From Streptomyces sp. RKAG293 (GTDB lineage Bacteria > Actinomycetota > Actinomycetes > Streptomycetales > Streptomycetaceae), in the NCBI RefSeq assembly GCF_023701745.1, contig NZ_JAJOZB010000001.1:8169001-8233000 (forward strand): DNA of 64,000 bases. Reading direction: 5' to 3'. Below are positions 52,690 to 61,198 of this stretch, piece after piece (position 1 is the stretch's first letter; the number at the start of each line of letters is the position of its first letter). The notes beneath the pieces are model-generated. The model saw only the letters and a program-made list of their open reading frames with translations, searched no databases and was not told the DNA's origin. A program made the translations under genes and the position numbers.

Positions 52690-53600
52690 CGCGTGGCACC
52701 GGAACGACCCTGGAGATCGTGGAGTTCACCGATCCGGCCTGCCCCTGGGCCTGGGGTTCGGAACCCACATTCCGCAGGCTGCGGCACGCGCTGAGCGGCG
52801 CGGAGGAGGCCGGGCACGTCTCCTGGCGCCGGGTCTGCGGAATCCTCTTCGACGAGGGCGACGACCCCGCTCCCGACCCCGAGGCGGAGGCACGCTGGTA
52901 CCGGGAGTTCGTCGCGGGGATCGCCGAGCACACCGCCGCGCCGTTCGCGCACCGGCTGGAGCGCGTGGCCGTCAGCAGCTGGCCGGCGTCGCTCGCGGCG
53001 AAGTCGGCCGAGGCGCAGGGCGCACTGGTCGCGGAGCGGGTGCTGCGACGGCTGCGCGAGTCCACGTTCGTCGTCGGGACGCCCGCGGACAGCGAACGCG
53101 GTGTGCGGGAGACCGTCACCGGGGTGCCCGAACTCGATCCGGAGCGGCTGCTGCGGGACATGCGGGATCCGGCCACCGTACTGGCGGTCCGCCGGGACTG
53201 GCGGGAGACCCGCGCCCCGGCGCGCTGTGTGCTGGAGACCGACGGGCCGGGACCGCACGGCGGCCGGGCGAAGTTGGTCAACGGCCGGCACCGCTACGCC
53301 CTGCCGACCCTGCGGCTGACCGGACCCGGCGGCAGCGTCCATGTGCCCGGCTGGCGGCCCTACGCGGAGTACGCGGACGCGGTCCTGCGGGCCGCGCCCG
53401 GGATCACACTGTCCGCGGACCTGATGGCCGCGGACGAGGCGCTGGAGCGCTACCGCACCCTGACCGAGGCGGAACTGCGCCTGCTCACCGGGGATGGCCG
53501 GGCGCCCGGGGGCGCGGTGCGGATCGTGACGGGGAACGGGCCGCTGTGGCTGCACCCGGACGAGGCGCGTACCCACCCGGCGGTGTCGGGGGTGGCGTGA
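52686..53600 (+). CDS. DsbA-like thioredoxin-fold protein with single active-site Cys
   Basis: A 304-residue cytoplasmic DsbA/FrnE-like protein (EFTDPACPWAWGSEPTFRRL start). The active site reads CPWA rather than CPWC, so only the first redox Cys is present. A helical insertion and an ending with VRIVTGNGPLWLHPDEAR follow. Starts with GTG overlapping the Rrf2 stop, so translation is coupled. Such proteins reduce or conjugate thiols, or act as isomerases; here it might handle a glutathione- or mycothiol-linked substrate, but that is inference. Confidence 0.82.
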   Translation: MTRGTGTTLEIVEFTDPACPWAWGSEPTFRRLRHALSGAEEAGHVSWRRVCGILFDEGDDPAPDPEAEARWYREFVAGIAEHTAAPFAHRLERVAVSSWPASLAAKSAEAQGALVAERVLRRLRESTFVVGTPADSERGVRETVTGVPELDPERLLRDMRDPATVLAVRRDWRETRAPARCVLETDGPGPHGGRAKLVNGRHRYALPTLRLTGPGGSVHVPGWRPYAEYADAVLRAAPGITLSADLMAADEALERYRTLTEAELRLLTGDGRAPGGAVRIVTGNGPLWLHPDEARTHPAVSGVA

Positions 53601-53649
53601 TGTGCCTGGTTGGCGAGATCTCGGCCCATGAGACACCAGAAGGTGTCCA

Positions 53650-53679
53650 TTGACAGCGCGTTGGACCCGCCGCCAGTAT
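53650..53679 (+). promoter_or_regulatory. Probable promoter of the sulfur operon
   Basis: TTGACA (53650-53655), an 18-base spacer and CAGTAT (53674-53679) with the leader-peptide ATG six bases further. The -35 directly follows the GACACC-AGAA-GGTGTC inverted repeat (53632-53647), so a repressor bound there would cover it. Confidence 0.5.
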
Positions 53680-53685
53680 GTGCGC

Positions 53686-53760
53686 ATGAACCCGACGCAC
53701 CCCGGTGTGGTGTGCCGATACGTGGACTACCGGCGTACCTCCAGCGCACTCTGTCGCTGA
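53686..53760 (+). CDS. Leader peptide of the sulfur-acquisition operon
   Basis: A 24-codon frame reading MNPTHPGVVC-RYVDYRRTSSALCR. The C-terminal part closely matches the actinobacterial leader-peptide consensus RRHVDL-R-SSALC found upstream of many sulfur, cysteine and methionine uptake genes, with a Cys near the end. No ribosome site precedes it, and it starts six bases after a -10 box, so it is probably translated as a leaderless message. It lies 345 bases before the substrate-binding protein gene. Ribosome stalling at its Cys codons when cysteinyl-tRNA is short would let downstream transcription or translation proceed. Confidence 0.85.
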   Translation: MNPTHPGVVCRYVDYRRTSSALCR

Positions 53761-54105
53761 CCCCGCCCTCTCCACCCGGCCCCCAGCCCCGGCGAAGCCC
53801 GACCGGCATCTGACCCGCTGACGCGGGCCGGCCGCCCACCGGACGCCGGACGGCCGTCCGTGCGAGTCCTGTGGCGTCCCCGTTCCCCCTGTTGACGGCG
53901 CCGCCGCTGCCGCCTGCTCCAGGCCCCTCCTCGTCGCCGTACCGCTGCACGTGCACCCGCGCATCCGTCCGCCGATTCCGCACGTTCCGCACACCCTCAC
54001 TCCGAATCCTTCCGCGCCCTCGGTACCCGACGAGGCGCCGTACGGCCCTGCCCCCATGCCCCCGCCCGGCATGTCCGGCACGGCCGAGAAAGGTGGCGCA
54101 CGCCC
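53761..54105 (+). promoter_or_regulatory. Attenuator/leader region between the leader peptide and the ABC operon
   Basis: The 345-base leader contains CCCGC-TGAC-GCGGG (53814-53827) and the self-complementary GGACGGCCGTCC (53848-53859), which could form competing hairpins. No second coding frame with support is seen. The end carries a plain GAGAAAGG ribosome site for the binding protein. Alternative structures were not computed. Confidence 0.5.
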
Positions 54106-55695
54106 ATGCAGATCTTCCGCACCCCCTCCACCACCGCAGACGCCGACCGGCCCGGCACGCTCCCCGCGGGCCTCGGCAGACGCTCGTTCCTCGGGCTCGC
54201 CCTCGGCGCGGGCGCCGTCCTCACCCTGGCCGCCTGCGGCTCGGACGCCACCCCGGCCACCGCCGGCGGCACCGGTGGAACCCTCAAGTGGGGCTGGGCG
54301 CTGCCCACTTCATGGGACCCGGTGACGTCCTCGGCGGGCTGGGACGTGCACGTCCTGTCGCTCGTCTACGCCGGACTCACCAAGGAGAACGAGAAGGGCG
54401 ACCCCGTTCCCGCCCTCGCCGAGTCCTGGAAGTACAACGCCGACGGCACCTCGGTCACCTTCACACTGCGCAAGGGGACGACGTTCAGCGACGGCACCCC
54501 GCTCGACGCCACCGCCGTCAAGAAGAGCATCGAACGCGGCCGGGACAACCCGAAGTCACTCATCGCCGCACAGCTGGCGAACATCAAGACGGTCACCGCA
54601 CCCGACGCCGGCACCGTCACCATCACCCTCGCGCGGCCCGACTTCCAACTCCCGGCCCTGTTCGCGGGCAAGACCGGCATGGTGGTCAACCCGAAGGCCT
54701 TCGAGGCCGGAGCCGACGCCGCCGCACTCGCCACCAAGCCGGCCGGCGCCGGACCGTTCACCCTGACCTCGTACGTGCAGAACTCCCGCGCCGTACTGCG
54801 CCGCAACCCGACCTACTGGGACGCCGCCCGGATCAAGACGGAGAACTTCGAGGTCTATCCGCTGCCCGAACCCTCCACCGTCGTGGCGGCCCTGCAGTCG
54901 GGGCAGTACAACGTCGCGCAGATCCCCGGCAGTCAGGTCGAGGCGGCGAAGGCCGCCGGGCTCCAGGTGCAGGTGATTCCGTCGCTGGTGGTGGCGACAC
55001 TCGACGTCAACATCAAGAAGGCGCCCTTCACCGACCCGGATGTCGCGCTGGCGCTGAAGTACGCCATCGACCGGCAGGAACTCCTGAAGGCGACCGCGTT
55101 CGGCCATGGAGAGGTCAGCTACCAGCCCTTCCCGAAGGGCTACGTCGGCCACAACGACGAACTGGACGACCTCTACCCGTACAACCCGCAGAAGGCCAGG
55201 GAACTGCTCGCGAAGGCGGGGCACGCCGACGGCGTCGAACTCACCATCACGACCTCGGCCGCGCAGGGTGTGCCCGAACTCGTCCAGGCGCAGCTGAAGA
55301 AGGTCGGCATCACCGCGAAGATCGAGGTGATACCGGCGGCCCAGGCCACCCAGATCATCTACATCCAGCACTCGCGGGCGCTGTTCACCGACCAGTTCGC
55401 CGGACGTGACTCCGCCGTGCAGGCCTTCCAAGTGCTCTTCGGCGAACAGGGCCTGATGAACCCGGGCCGCACCGTCGACCCCGAACTCACCGCGGCGCTC
55501 GACGTCGTACGGCGCACTCCGCTGGAGTCCCCGGACTATCCCGGGCTGCTGCAGAAGGCCACCTCCATCGCCGTCCGGTCGATGCCCAACGTCTTCCTCT
55601 ACACCGTTCCGCGCATCCTGGCCCGCAGCCCGAAGGTCTCCGAGATCCCCGCCTTCACCGTGGTGCAGCGCTTCGAGGGGGTCACCGCGTCATGA
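54106..55695 (+). CDS. ABC transporter substrate-binding lipoprotein, peptide/nickel family (SBP_bac_5)
   Basis: A 529-residue binding protein of the oligopeptide/dipeptide class. The N-terminus has a twin-arginine signal (LGRRSFLGLALG) followed by a lipobox ending LAAC at Cys44, so it is folded before export and lipid-anchored. YAGLTKENEKGDPVPALAESW (20-residue part) and FTLRKGTTFSDGTPLDA are the usual family signatures. Context with flavin monooxygenases implies an organosulfur ligand, for example a sulfonate, thioether or sulfur-containing peptide. Stop and start overlap (ATGA) with the first permease. Confidence 0.93.
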   Translation: MQIFRTPSTTADADRPGTLPAGLGRRSFLGLALGAGAVLTLAACGSDATPATAGGTGGTLKWGWALPTSWDPVTSSAGWDVHVLSLVYAGLTKENEKGDPVPALAESWKYNADGTSVTFTLRKGTTFSDGTPLDATAVKKSIERGRDNPKSLIAAQLANIKTVTAPDAGTVTITLARPDFQLPALFAGKTGMVVNPKAFEAGADAAALATKPAGAGPFTLTSYVQNSRAVLRRNPTYWDAARIKTENFEVYPLPEPSTVVAALQSGQYNVAQIPGSQVEAAKAAGLQVQVIPSLVVATLDVNIKKAPFTDPDVALALKYAIDRQELLKATAFGHGEVSYQPFPKGYVGHNDELDDLYPYNPQKARELLAKAGHADGVELTITTSAAQGVPELVQAQLKKVGITAKIEVIPAAQATQIIYIQHSRALFTDQFAGRDSAVQAFQVLFGEQGLMNPGRTVDPELTAALDVVRRTPLESPDYPGLLQKATSIAVRSMPNVFLYTVPRILARSPKVSEIPAFTVVQRFEGVTAS

Positions 55696-56726
55696 GCGCC
55701 TCAGCGCCTGCCTTCCGGGCATCGCTGCCGCGGCTCGCGCGCCGGGCCGCCGCGGCCCCGCGGCCGCTCGGCCGGCTGCTGGCCGTCAGCGGCACCGTCT
55801 TCCTGCTCTCCTCGTTCCTCACCTTCGGCCTGGGCGCGCTGTCCGGCGCCAACCCGGCGGCCGCCGTCCTGGGGGAGACGGCGACCCCCGCCGACATCAG
55901 CCGCATGCAGCACCAGTTCGGTCTCGACCGCCCGCTGATCGTCCAGTACTTCAGCTGGCTGGGCCATGCGCTCACCGGTGACCTGGGGCGCTCCTGGTTC
56001 ACCACCCTCCCGGTGTCCGACAGCATCGGTCAGGCGCTGCCGGTGGACCTGTCGATCGCCGGACTCGCCCTGCTGATCGCGGTGCTGCTCGGCGGCGCCG
56101 CCGGAATCACCGCCGCGCTGCACGCCGGCGGCCGGATCGACCGCTGGGTCACCCTGGTCTGCTCGGTCCTGGGCACGCTGCCCGCGTTCGTGGTGGCGAT
56201 CGCGCTGATCGTCGTGTTCTCCGTCCAACTGGGCGCCCTGCCCAGCGGCGGCTACGTCGCCTTCTCCGCCGACCCGGCCGGCTGGCTGCGCTACGCGATC
56301 CTGCCCGCCTTCGCACTGAGCGTCGACGCCGCAGCGTCCATCGCCCGGCAGTTGCGGACCTCACTCGTCGGCGCACTCGACGAGAACTACGTGACCGGCG
56401 CGGTGATGCGCGGATTCTCCGCACGGCGAGTGCTGTTCTGGCACGTACTGCGCAACGCGGCGGGACCGGCGCTCACCGTCCTCGGAATCAGCGTGCCGGT
56501 GATCCTCGGCGGGGCGGTGGTCACCGAGCGGATCTTCAATCTGCCGGGGATCGCACAACTCTCGCTGCAGTCCGCCCAGCAGCACGACATCCCCGTCATC
56601 CAGGGCACCCTGCTCGTCACCGTCACCGTCGTGCTCATCGCCAACGTCGCGGTGAACGCGGCACTGACCGCCCTCAACCCGGCGGCCCGGCGGGCCGCAC
56701 CGGCCGTCGAAGGGAACGGATCATGA
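55692..56726 (+). CDS. ABC transporter permease, DppB type
   Basis: A 344-residue inner-membrane permease with six predicted helices and the conserved EAA-like loop (ENYVTGAVMRGFSARRVLFW) before the C-terminal helices. It forms the translocation channel with the DppC-type partner. It overlaps both neighbours by ATGA, showing tight translational coupling within one operon. Confidence 0.94.
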   Translation: MSASAPAFRASLPRLARRAAAAPRPLGRLLAVSGTVFLLSSFLTFGLGALSGANPAAAVLGETATPADISRMQHQFGLDRPLIVQYFSWLGHALTGDLGRSWFTTLPVSDSIGQALPVDLSIAGLALLIAVLLGGAAGITAALHAGGRIDRWVTLVCSVLGTLPAFVVAIALIVVFSVQLGALPSGGYVAFSADPAGWLRYAILPAFALSVDAAASIARQLRTSLVGALDENYVTGAVMRGFSARRVLFWHVLRNAAGPALTVLGISVPVILGGAVVTERIFNLPGIAQLSLQSAQQHDIPVIQGTLLVTVTVVLIANVAVNAALTALNPAARRAAPAVEGNGS

Positions 56727-57688
56727 GGTCACTGCGCCGGGCGTGGCGGGTGCGTGCGGCCAGGATGGCCCTGCTCGTCCTGGCCGGTGTCGCCGTGCTG
56801 GCCGTCGCGGGCGGGGCGCTGAGCCCCTACGACCCGCTGGCCCAGGACACCGCGAACATGCTGCACGGTCCCGGCGCCGCGCACTGGCTCGGCACCGACT
56901 ACCTGGGGCGCGACGTGCTGAGCCGGCTGCTGTCGGGCACCGGCCTGTCGGTGGCGGGGGCGCTGGAGGCGGTCGGCGCCGCGATGGCGCTCGGCATCCT
57001 GCCCGGCCTGGCGTCGGTCTGGCTCGGCCGCGGGGTCGAGTGGACCGCGCTGCGGGCGGTCGACGCCCTGATGACGCTGCCGTTCACGGTCTTCGCCATC
57101 GCGGTGGTCGGGGCGCTCGGCAACGGGATGCACCAGGCGATGCTGGCGCTGGGCGTGCTGTTCGCCCCGCTGTTCTTCCGGGTCACCCGGGCCGCCGCAC
57201 TCGGCCTGAAGCAGGCCCAGTACGTCGAAGCCGCCGAACTCGTGGGCGCCTCCCGCTGGTGGATCCTGCGCGTCCACATCTGGGGCAAGATCCTGCCGAC
57301 CGTCGCCGTCACCACCGCCCAGGCCGTCGGCCAGGCCCTCCTCGTCGTCGCCTCCCTCACCTTCCTCGGCCTCGGGGTCCAGCCGCCCGCCCCGACCTGG
57401 GGCGGCATGCTCGCCGCCGACCTGGGCTTCCTCGCCCAGCAGCCCTGGGCCCCGCTGCTCCCCGCCGCGGTGATCATGATCACCGTCGGTGCGCTCAACG
57501 TCCTCGCCGACGCGATCCGCGACAGCGGCGCCGCCACCGAGCCGCCGCGGGACGCACCGGCCGCCGCACCCGCCGCACCCGCTGGACCCACCGGCCGGGA
57601 CGAGCCGGTGCCGGACCTCCGCACCGCCGTTCAGGAGCCCCGCACCAGCAGGAAGGAGCAGGCCGATGCCGCAGTCCCCGTCGCCTGA
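56723..57688 (+). CDS. ABC transporter permease, DppC type
   Basis: A 321-residue permease. The N-terminal helix is followed by the DppC signature PLAQDTANMLHGPGAAHWLG and the EAA-loop-like YVEAAELVGASRWWILRVHI. The C-terminal tail is an unusual Ala/Pro-rich extension of about 50 residues. The ATPase gene starts within its last codons. Confidence 0.93.
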   Translation: MRSLRRAWRVRAARMALLVLAGVAVLAVAGGALSPYDPLAQDTANMLHGPGAAHWLGTDYLGRDVLSRLLSGTGLSVAGALEAVGAAMALGILPGLASVWLGRGVEWTALRAVDALMTLPFTVFAIAVVGALGNGMHQAMLALGVLFAPLFFRVTRAAALGLKQAQYVEAAELVGASRWWILRVHIWGKILPTVAVTTAQAVGQALLVVASLTFLGLGVQPPAPTWGGMLAADLGFLAQQPWAPLLPAAVIMITVGALNVLADAIRDSGAATEPPRDAPAAAPAAPAGPTGRDEPVPDLRTAVQEPRTSRKEQADAAVPVA

Positions 57689-58811
57689 GCGCGTCACCGA
57701 ACGAGGTACCGCGAGCGCTGTCGAGCGCGGCGCGACGGCGCTGTCCGTCGAGGGGCTCACCGTCACGGTCGGCGGCGGCCGTTCGCGGGCCGTCCGCGAG
57801 GTGTCCTTCTCGGTGGCGCGCGGCGAATCCGTCGGGCTGGTGGGGGAGTCCGGCAGCGGAAAGAGCCTCACCTGCCGCTCCGTGCTGGGCGTGCTGCCGC
57901 CCGGCTGCGAGGTCGCCGGAGGACGGGTCGTCCTCACCGGGACCGCGGCCGACGGCTCCGCCGAAGGCGCTGAAGGAGGCGTCGAACTCACCGCGCTGAC
58001 CCGCCGTCAGTGGGACGGCGTCCGCGGCAGCCGCCTCGGAGCGGTCTTCCAGGACCCGGCGTCCTACCTCAACCCGTCCCTCACCGTCGGCCGCCAGCTC
58101 ACCGAACAACTGCGGGTCACCCTGCGGCTGTCCCGCGCCGCCGCGCACGCCCGGGCCGTCGAGCTCTTCACCGACGTCGGGCTGCACCACCCCGAGGAGG
58201 TCTACCACCAGTACCCGCACGAACTCTCCGGCGGCATGCTGCAACGCGTCCTCATCGCCATCGCGATCTCCTGCGACCCCGAACTGCTCATCGCGGACGA
58301 GGCCACCACCGCACTCGACGTCGTGGTCCAGGCGGAGATCCTGGAACTCCTGCACCGGCTGCGCACCGAGCACGGACTCGCCCTGCTGCTGGTCACCCAC
58401 GACCTCGCCGTCGTCGCCGAGGTCTGCGACCGGATTCTGGTGATGTACGCGGGCGAGATCGTCGAGGACGGACCCACCGCGGACGTACTCGCCGCGCCCT
58501 CGCACCCGTACACGGAGGCGCTGCTGCGCGTCGCCTCGCTCGGCACCTGGGGACGCCGCGAACTGGACGTCATCCCCGGCCGGCCACCCGAGGCCGGCGC
58601 GGAACTGCCCGGCTGCCGCTTCGCCGACCGCTGCGCCTACGCCACCGCCGCCTGCACCGCGGCACCCGTTCCCCTGCACACCGCGGGCGACGGCCACCGG
58701 TCCCGCTGCCTGCGCGTGGCCGAGGCGGGATCCGGGTCAGGATCCGGAGCTGGGTCCGGATCCGCTGAGACGTCGCGGGCCGCGACGTACAAGGAAGGAG
58801 CCACCGTATGA
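57666..58811 (+). CDS. ABC transporter ATP-binding protein, DppD type
   Basis: A 381-residue ATPase: Walker A GESGSGKS (about 65), signature LSGGMLQR, Walker B LLIADEATTALDV and the H-loop VTHDLAVVAEV, plus the oligopeptide-transporter C-terminal domain with the Cys motif (GCRFADRCAYATAAC). ATG 57666 with GGAAGGAG overlaps the permease stop by 23 bases. A GS-rich low-complexity stretch (SGSGSGAGSGS, nucleotides about 58731-58770, made of GGATCC-like units) sits just before the end. Confidence 0.93.
   Translation: MPQSPSPERVTERGTASAVERGATALSVEGLTVTVGGGRSRAVREVSFSVARGESVGLVGESGSGKSLTCRSVLGVLPPGCEVAGGRVVLTGTAADGSAEGAEGGVELTALTRRQWDGVRGSRLGAVFQDPASYLNPSLTVGRQLTEQLRVTLRLSRAAAHARAVELFTDVGLHHPEEVYHQYPHELSGGMLQRVLIAIAISCDPELLIADEATTALDVVVQAEILELLHRLRTEHGLALLLVTHDLAVVAEVCDRILVMYAGEIVEDGPTADVLAAPSHPYTEALLRVASLGTWGRRELDVIPGRPPEAGAELPGCRFADRCAYATAACTAAPVPLHTAGDGHRSRCLRVAEAGSGSGSGAGSGSAETSRAATYKEGATV
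58731..58770 (+). repeat. GGATCC/GGGTCC-rich tandem repeats in the ABC ATPase gene
   Basis: Imperfect six-base repeats of GGATCC type encode a Gly-Ser linker near the end of the ATPase. The unit resembles the 12-base repeat in the cupin gene at 51847. Confidence 0.7.
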
Positions 58812-59881
58812 GCACCGCCACGGACAGCGCCCCCGCCGTCGCACCCGGCACCACTGCCGCGCCGCTGCTCGACATCCGCGGGCTGAGCGTGTCGTACGGC
58901 CGCCGCGGCGCCAACACCCGTGTCCTGAACGGCGTCGACCTCGCGGCCCGGTCCGGCGAGATCCTCGGCATCATCGGGGAGACCGGCTCCGGGAAGACCA
59001 CACTGGCCCGTGCCACCGTCGGCCTGGTGCGGCCCGAGGCCGGCCGGATCGGCTTCGACGGCCAGGACCTCGCGGCCCTGCGCGGCGGCGCGCTGCGCGC
59101 CTTCCGCCGTACCGGGCAGGTCCAGTTCACCTTCCAGGACTCGCTGGGCTCGCTCGACCCGGAGCTGACCGTCGACCGCATCGTCGGGGAGCCGCTCGTC
59201 GTGGCCGGTGTCCCGCGCGACCGGCGCGCCGCCCGTGTGGCGGAGGCCCTCAGCCGCGTGGGGCTCGACCCCGCCGCCCTGGGAGCACGCACCCCCGGCC
59301 GGCTCTCCGGCGGTCAGCGGCAGCGGGTCTGCGTCGCGCGCGCCATCGTCACCCGTCCGCGGCTGCTCATCACCGACGAGCCGGTCAGCGCGCTGGACGC
59401 CTCCAACCGCAACCTCGTCCTGCACCTGCTGGACCGGCTGCGCCGGGAACTCGACCTCGCGATCATCGTCATCTCGCACGACCTCAGCTCACTCGCCGGG
59501 ATCGCCGACCGGGTCGCGGTCCTCTACCGGGGCCAACTCGTCGAACAGGGACCGATCAGCGAGGTGCTGGAGGACCCGCGCCACCCGTACACGGCGCTGC
59601 TCACCGCGTCCGCCCCCAGCGTCCGGCGTGAACACCGGCTGCTGCCCGCGCAGTTGCGCGCCACCGGCGACCGGGATCGCTGGCCGGACGGGGTGGGCTG
59701 CGCGTTCGCGCCGCGCTGCCGCTTCGCCGGACCGGAGTGCCGTGAACGGCCCGCCACCGTGCGGTCCGACGGGCCCGGGACCGCCCTGTCCGACGGGCTC
59801 GGCACCGTCGACTCCGACGGGCCCGGGGCGCGCTCGGTCGCCTGCCATCACGCCACGACCTGGCGCAGCGAGCTCGTCTGA
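58808..59881 (+). CDS. ABC transporter ATP-binding protein, DppF type
   Basis: A 357-residue ATPase partner: Walker A GETGSGKTT (about residue 60), signature LSGGQRQRV, Walker B LLITDEPVSALDA and VISHDLSSLAGI, with the C-terminal Cys-containing oligopeptide-transport domain (GCAFAPRCRFAGPEC). Overlaps the previous gene by ATGA. Together with the binding protein and two permeases this is a complete importer. Confidence 0.94.
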   Translation: MSTATDSAPAVAPGTTAAPLLDIRGLSVSYGRRGANTRVLNGVDLAARSGEILGIIGETGSGKTTLARATVGLVRPEAGRIGFDGQDLAALRGGALRAFRRTGQVQFTFQDSLGSLDPELTVDRIVGEPLVVAGVPRDRRAARVAEALSRVGLDPAALGARTPGRLSGGQRQRVCVARAIVTRPRLLITDEPVSALDASNRNLVLHLLDRLRRELDLAIIVISHDLSSLAGIADRVAVLYRGQLVEQGPISEVLEDPRHPYTALLTASAPSVRREHRLLPAQLRATGDRDRWPDGVGCAFAPRCRFAGPECRERPATVRSDGPGTALSDGLGTVDSDGPGARSVACHHATTWRSELV

Positions 59882-59954
59882 TCCCGTCCCACGTCGCCTC
59901 CCGCCTCCCCATCCGCCGTATGTCCACCACCCGCCCCGACCGGAAGGAGGCACC

Positions 59955-61193
59955 GTGCCCACCACCGCCGCACCGACCGCCCTGCCGCCCCTGGACCTCG
60001 ACCGGCTTCCCGGCATCCGCGCCCGGCTCGCCCTGCGGGCCGCCGAACACGACCGGGACGCCTCCTTCCCCACCGAAGGCTTCGCGCTCGCTCATGACGC
60101 GGGCCTGCTCACCGCCACCGTGGCCACCCGGCACGGCGGCCCCGGCGCGGGACTGGCCGACACCGTCCGGATCCTGCGCGCGCTGGGCGGCGGCGATCCG
60201 GCCGTCGCCCTGGTCACCGCCATGACGCTGTTCACCCACGCCGCCGAGGCGCGCTCCGCGAACTGGCCCCGGGCCGGGTACGCGGAGCTGCTGGCCGAGG
60301 CCGCCGCCGGTCCCGCCCTCGTCAACGCGCTGCGGGTCGAGCCGGAGCTGGGAAGCCCGGTGCGCGGCGGTCTGCCCGCCACCACCGCCCGCCGGGACGG
60401 CGACGACTGGCTGCTCACCGGACACAAGATCTACTCCACCGGGGCGGTGGGGCTCAGCCGGCTGCTGGTCTGGGCGCGCACCGACGAGGACCCGGTACGC
60501 GTCGGCTCCTTCATCGTCCGGGCGGGAAGCCCCGGCCTGACCGTCGAGCGGACCTGGAACCACCTCGGGCTGCGTGCCAGCCGCAGTGACGACGTGCTCC
60601 TCGACTCCGTCCGCGTCCCGCTCGGCGACGTCGTCGTGCTCGCGGAACCCGGGCCCGCCGCCCCGGACCCGGTGGCCGGCGCCTGGGGCGCGCTCGGACT
60701 CGCCGCCCTCTACCTCGGCGTCGCCGGCGCCGCCCGCGACTGGCTCACCGGCTTCCTCCATGAACGCGTGCCCACCGCACTCGGCGCGCCGCTGGCGACC
60801 CTGCCGCGCTTCCGGAGCGCGGTCGGCGAGATCGAAGCCGCTCTCGTCGGGGCCGACACACTGGTCGACGCGCTCGCCGCGCGGATCGACACGGGCGACA
60901 CCGAAGCCGTCGGACAGGCGGGGATCGCCAAACTCCTCGGCGTCCGCGCCGCGATCACCGCGGTGGAACAGGCCGTCGCCCTGATCGGCAATCACGGCCT
61001 CACCCTCGACAACCCCCTGCAACGTCATTTCCGCGACGTCCTCTGCGGCCGGGTGCACACCCCGCAGGACGACTCGGTCCTGCTGGCCGCCGGCCGGACC
61101 GCACTCGCCCGCCACCGCCCGGAACCCGCGCCCTCCGACTCCCCTTCATCCTCCGCAGCTTCCGCACCCTCCGCCGCACCGAAAGGCAACTGA
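59955..61193 (+). CDS. Acyl-CoA dehydrogenase-fold flavin monooxygenase (DszC/SfnB type)
   Basis: A 412-residue protein of the acyl-CoA dehydrogenase superfamily, group D flavin monooxygenases. It has a helical N-domain, the central beta-domain GHKIYSTGAVGLSRLLVWAR and C-terminal helices, but lacks the catalytic Glu of true dehydrogenases (YEGT-type site absent; HGLTLDNPLQRHFRDVLCGR reads as in DszC/SfnB). These use reduced flavin and oxygen to oxidise sulfides or sulfones. GTG start with GGAAGGAGG. It needs the flavin reductase encoded three genes later. Confidence 0.85.
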   Translation: MPTTAAPTALPPLDLDRLPGIRARLALRAAEHDRDASFPTEGFALAHDAGLLTATVATRHGGPGAGLADTVRILRALGGGDPAVALVTAMTLFTHAAEARSANWPRAGYAELLAEAAAGPALVNALRVEPELGSPVRGGLPATTARRDGDDWLLTGHKIYSTGAVGLSRLLVWARTDEDPVRVGSFIVRAGSPGLTVERTWNHLGLRASRSDDVLLDSVRVPLGDVVVLAEPGPAAPDPVAGAWGALGLAALYLGVAGAARDWLTGFLHERVPTALGAPLATLPRFRSAVGEIEAALVGADTLVDALAARIDTGDTEAVGQAGIAKLLGVRAAITAVEQAVALIGNHGLTLDNPLQRHFRDVLCGRVHTPQDDSVLLAAGRTALARHRPEPAPSDSPSSSAASAPSAAPKGN

Positions 61194-61198
61194 TCCCC

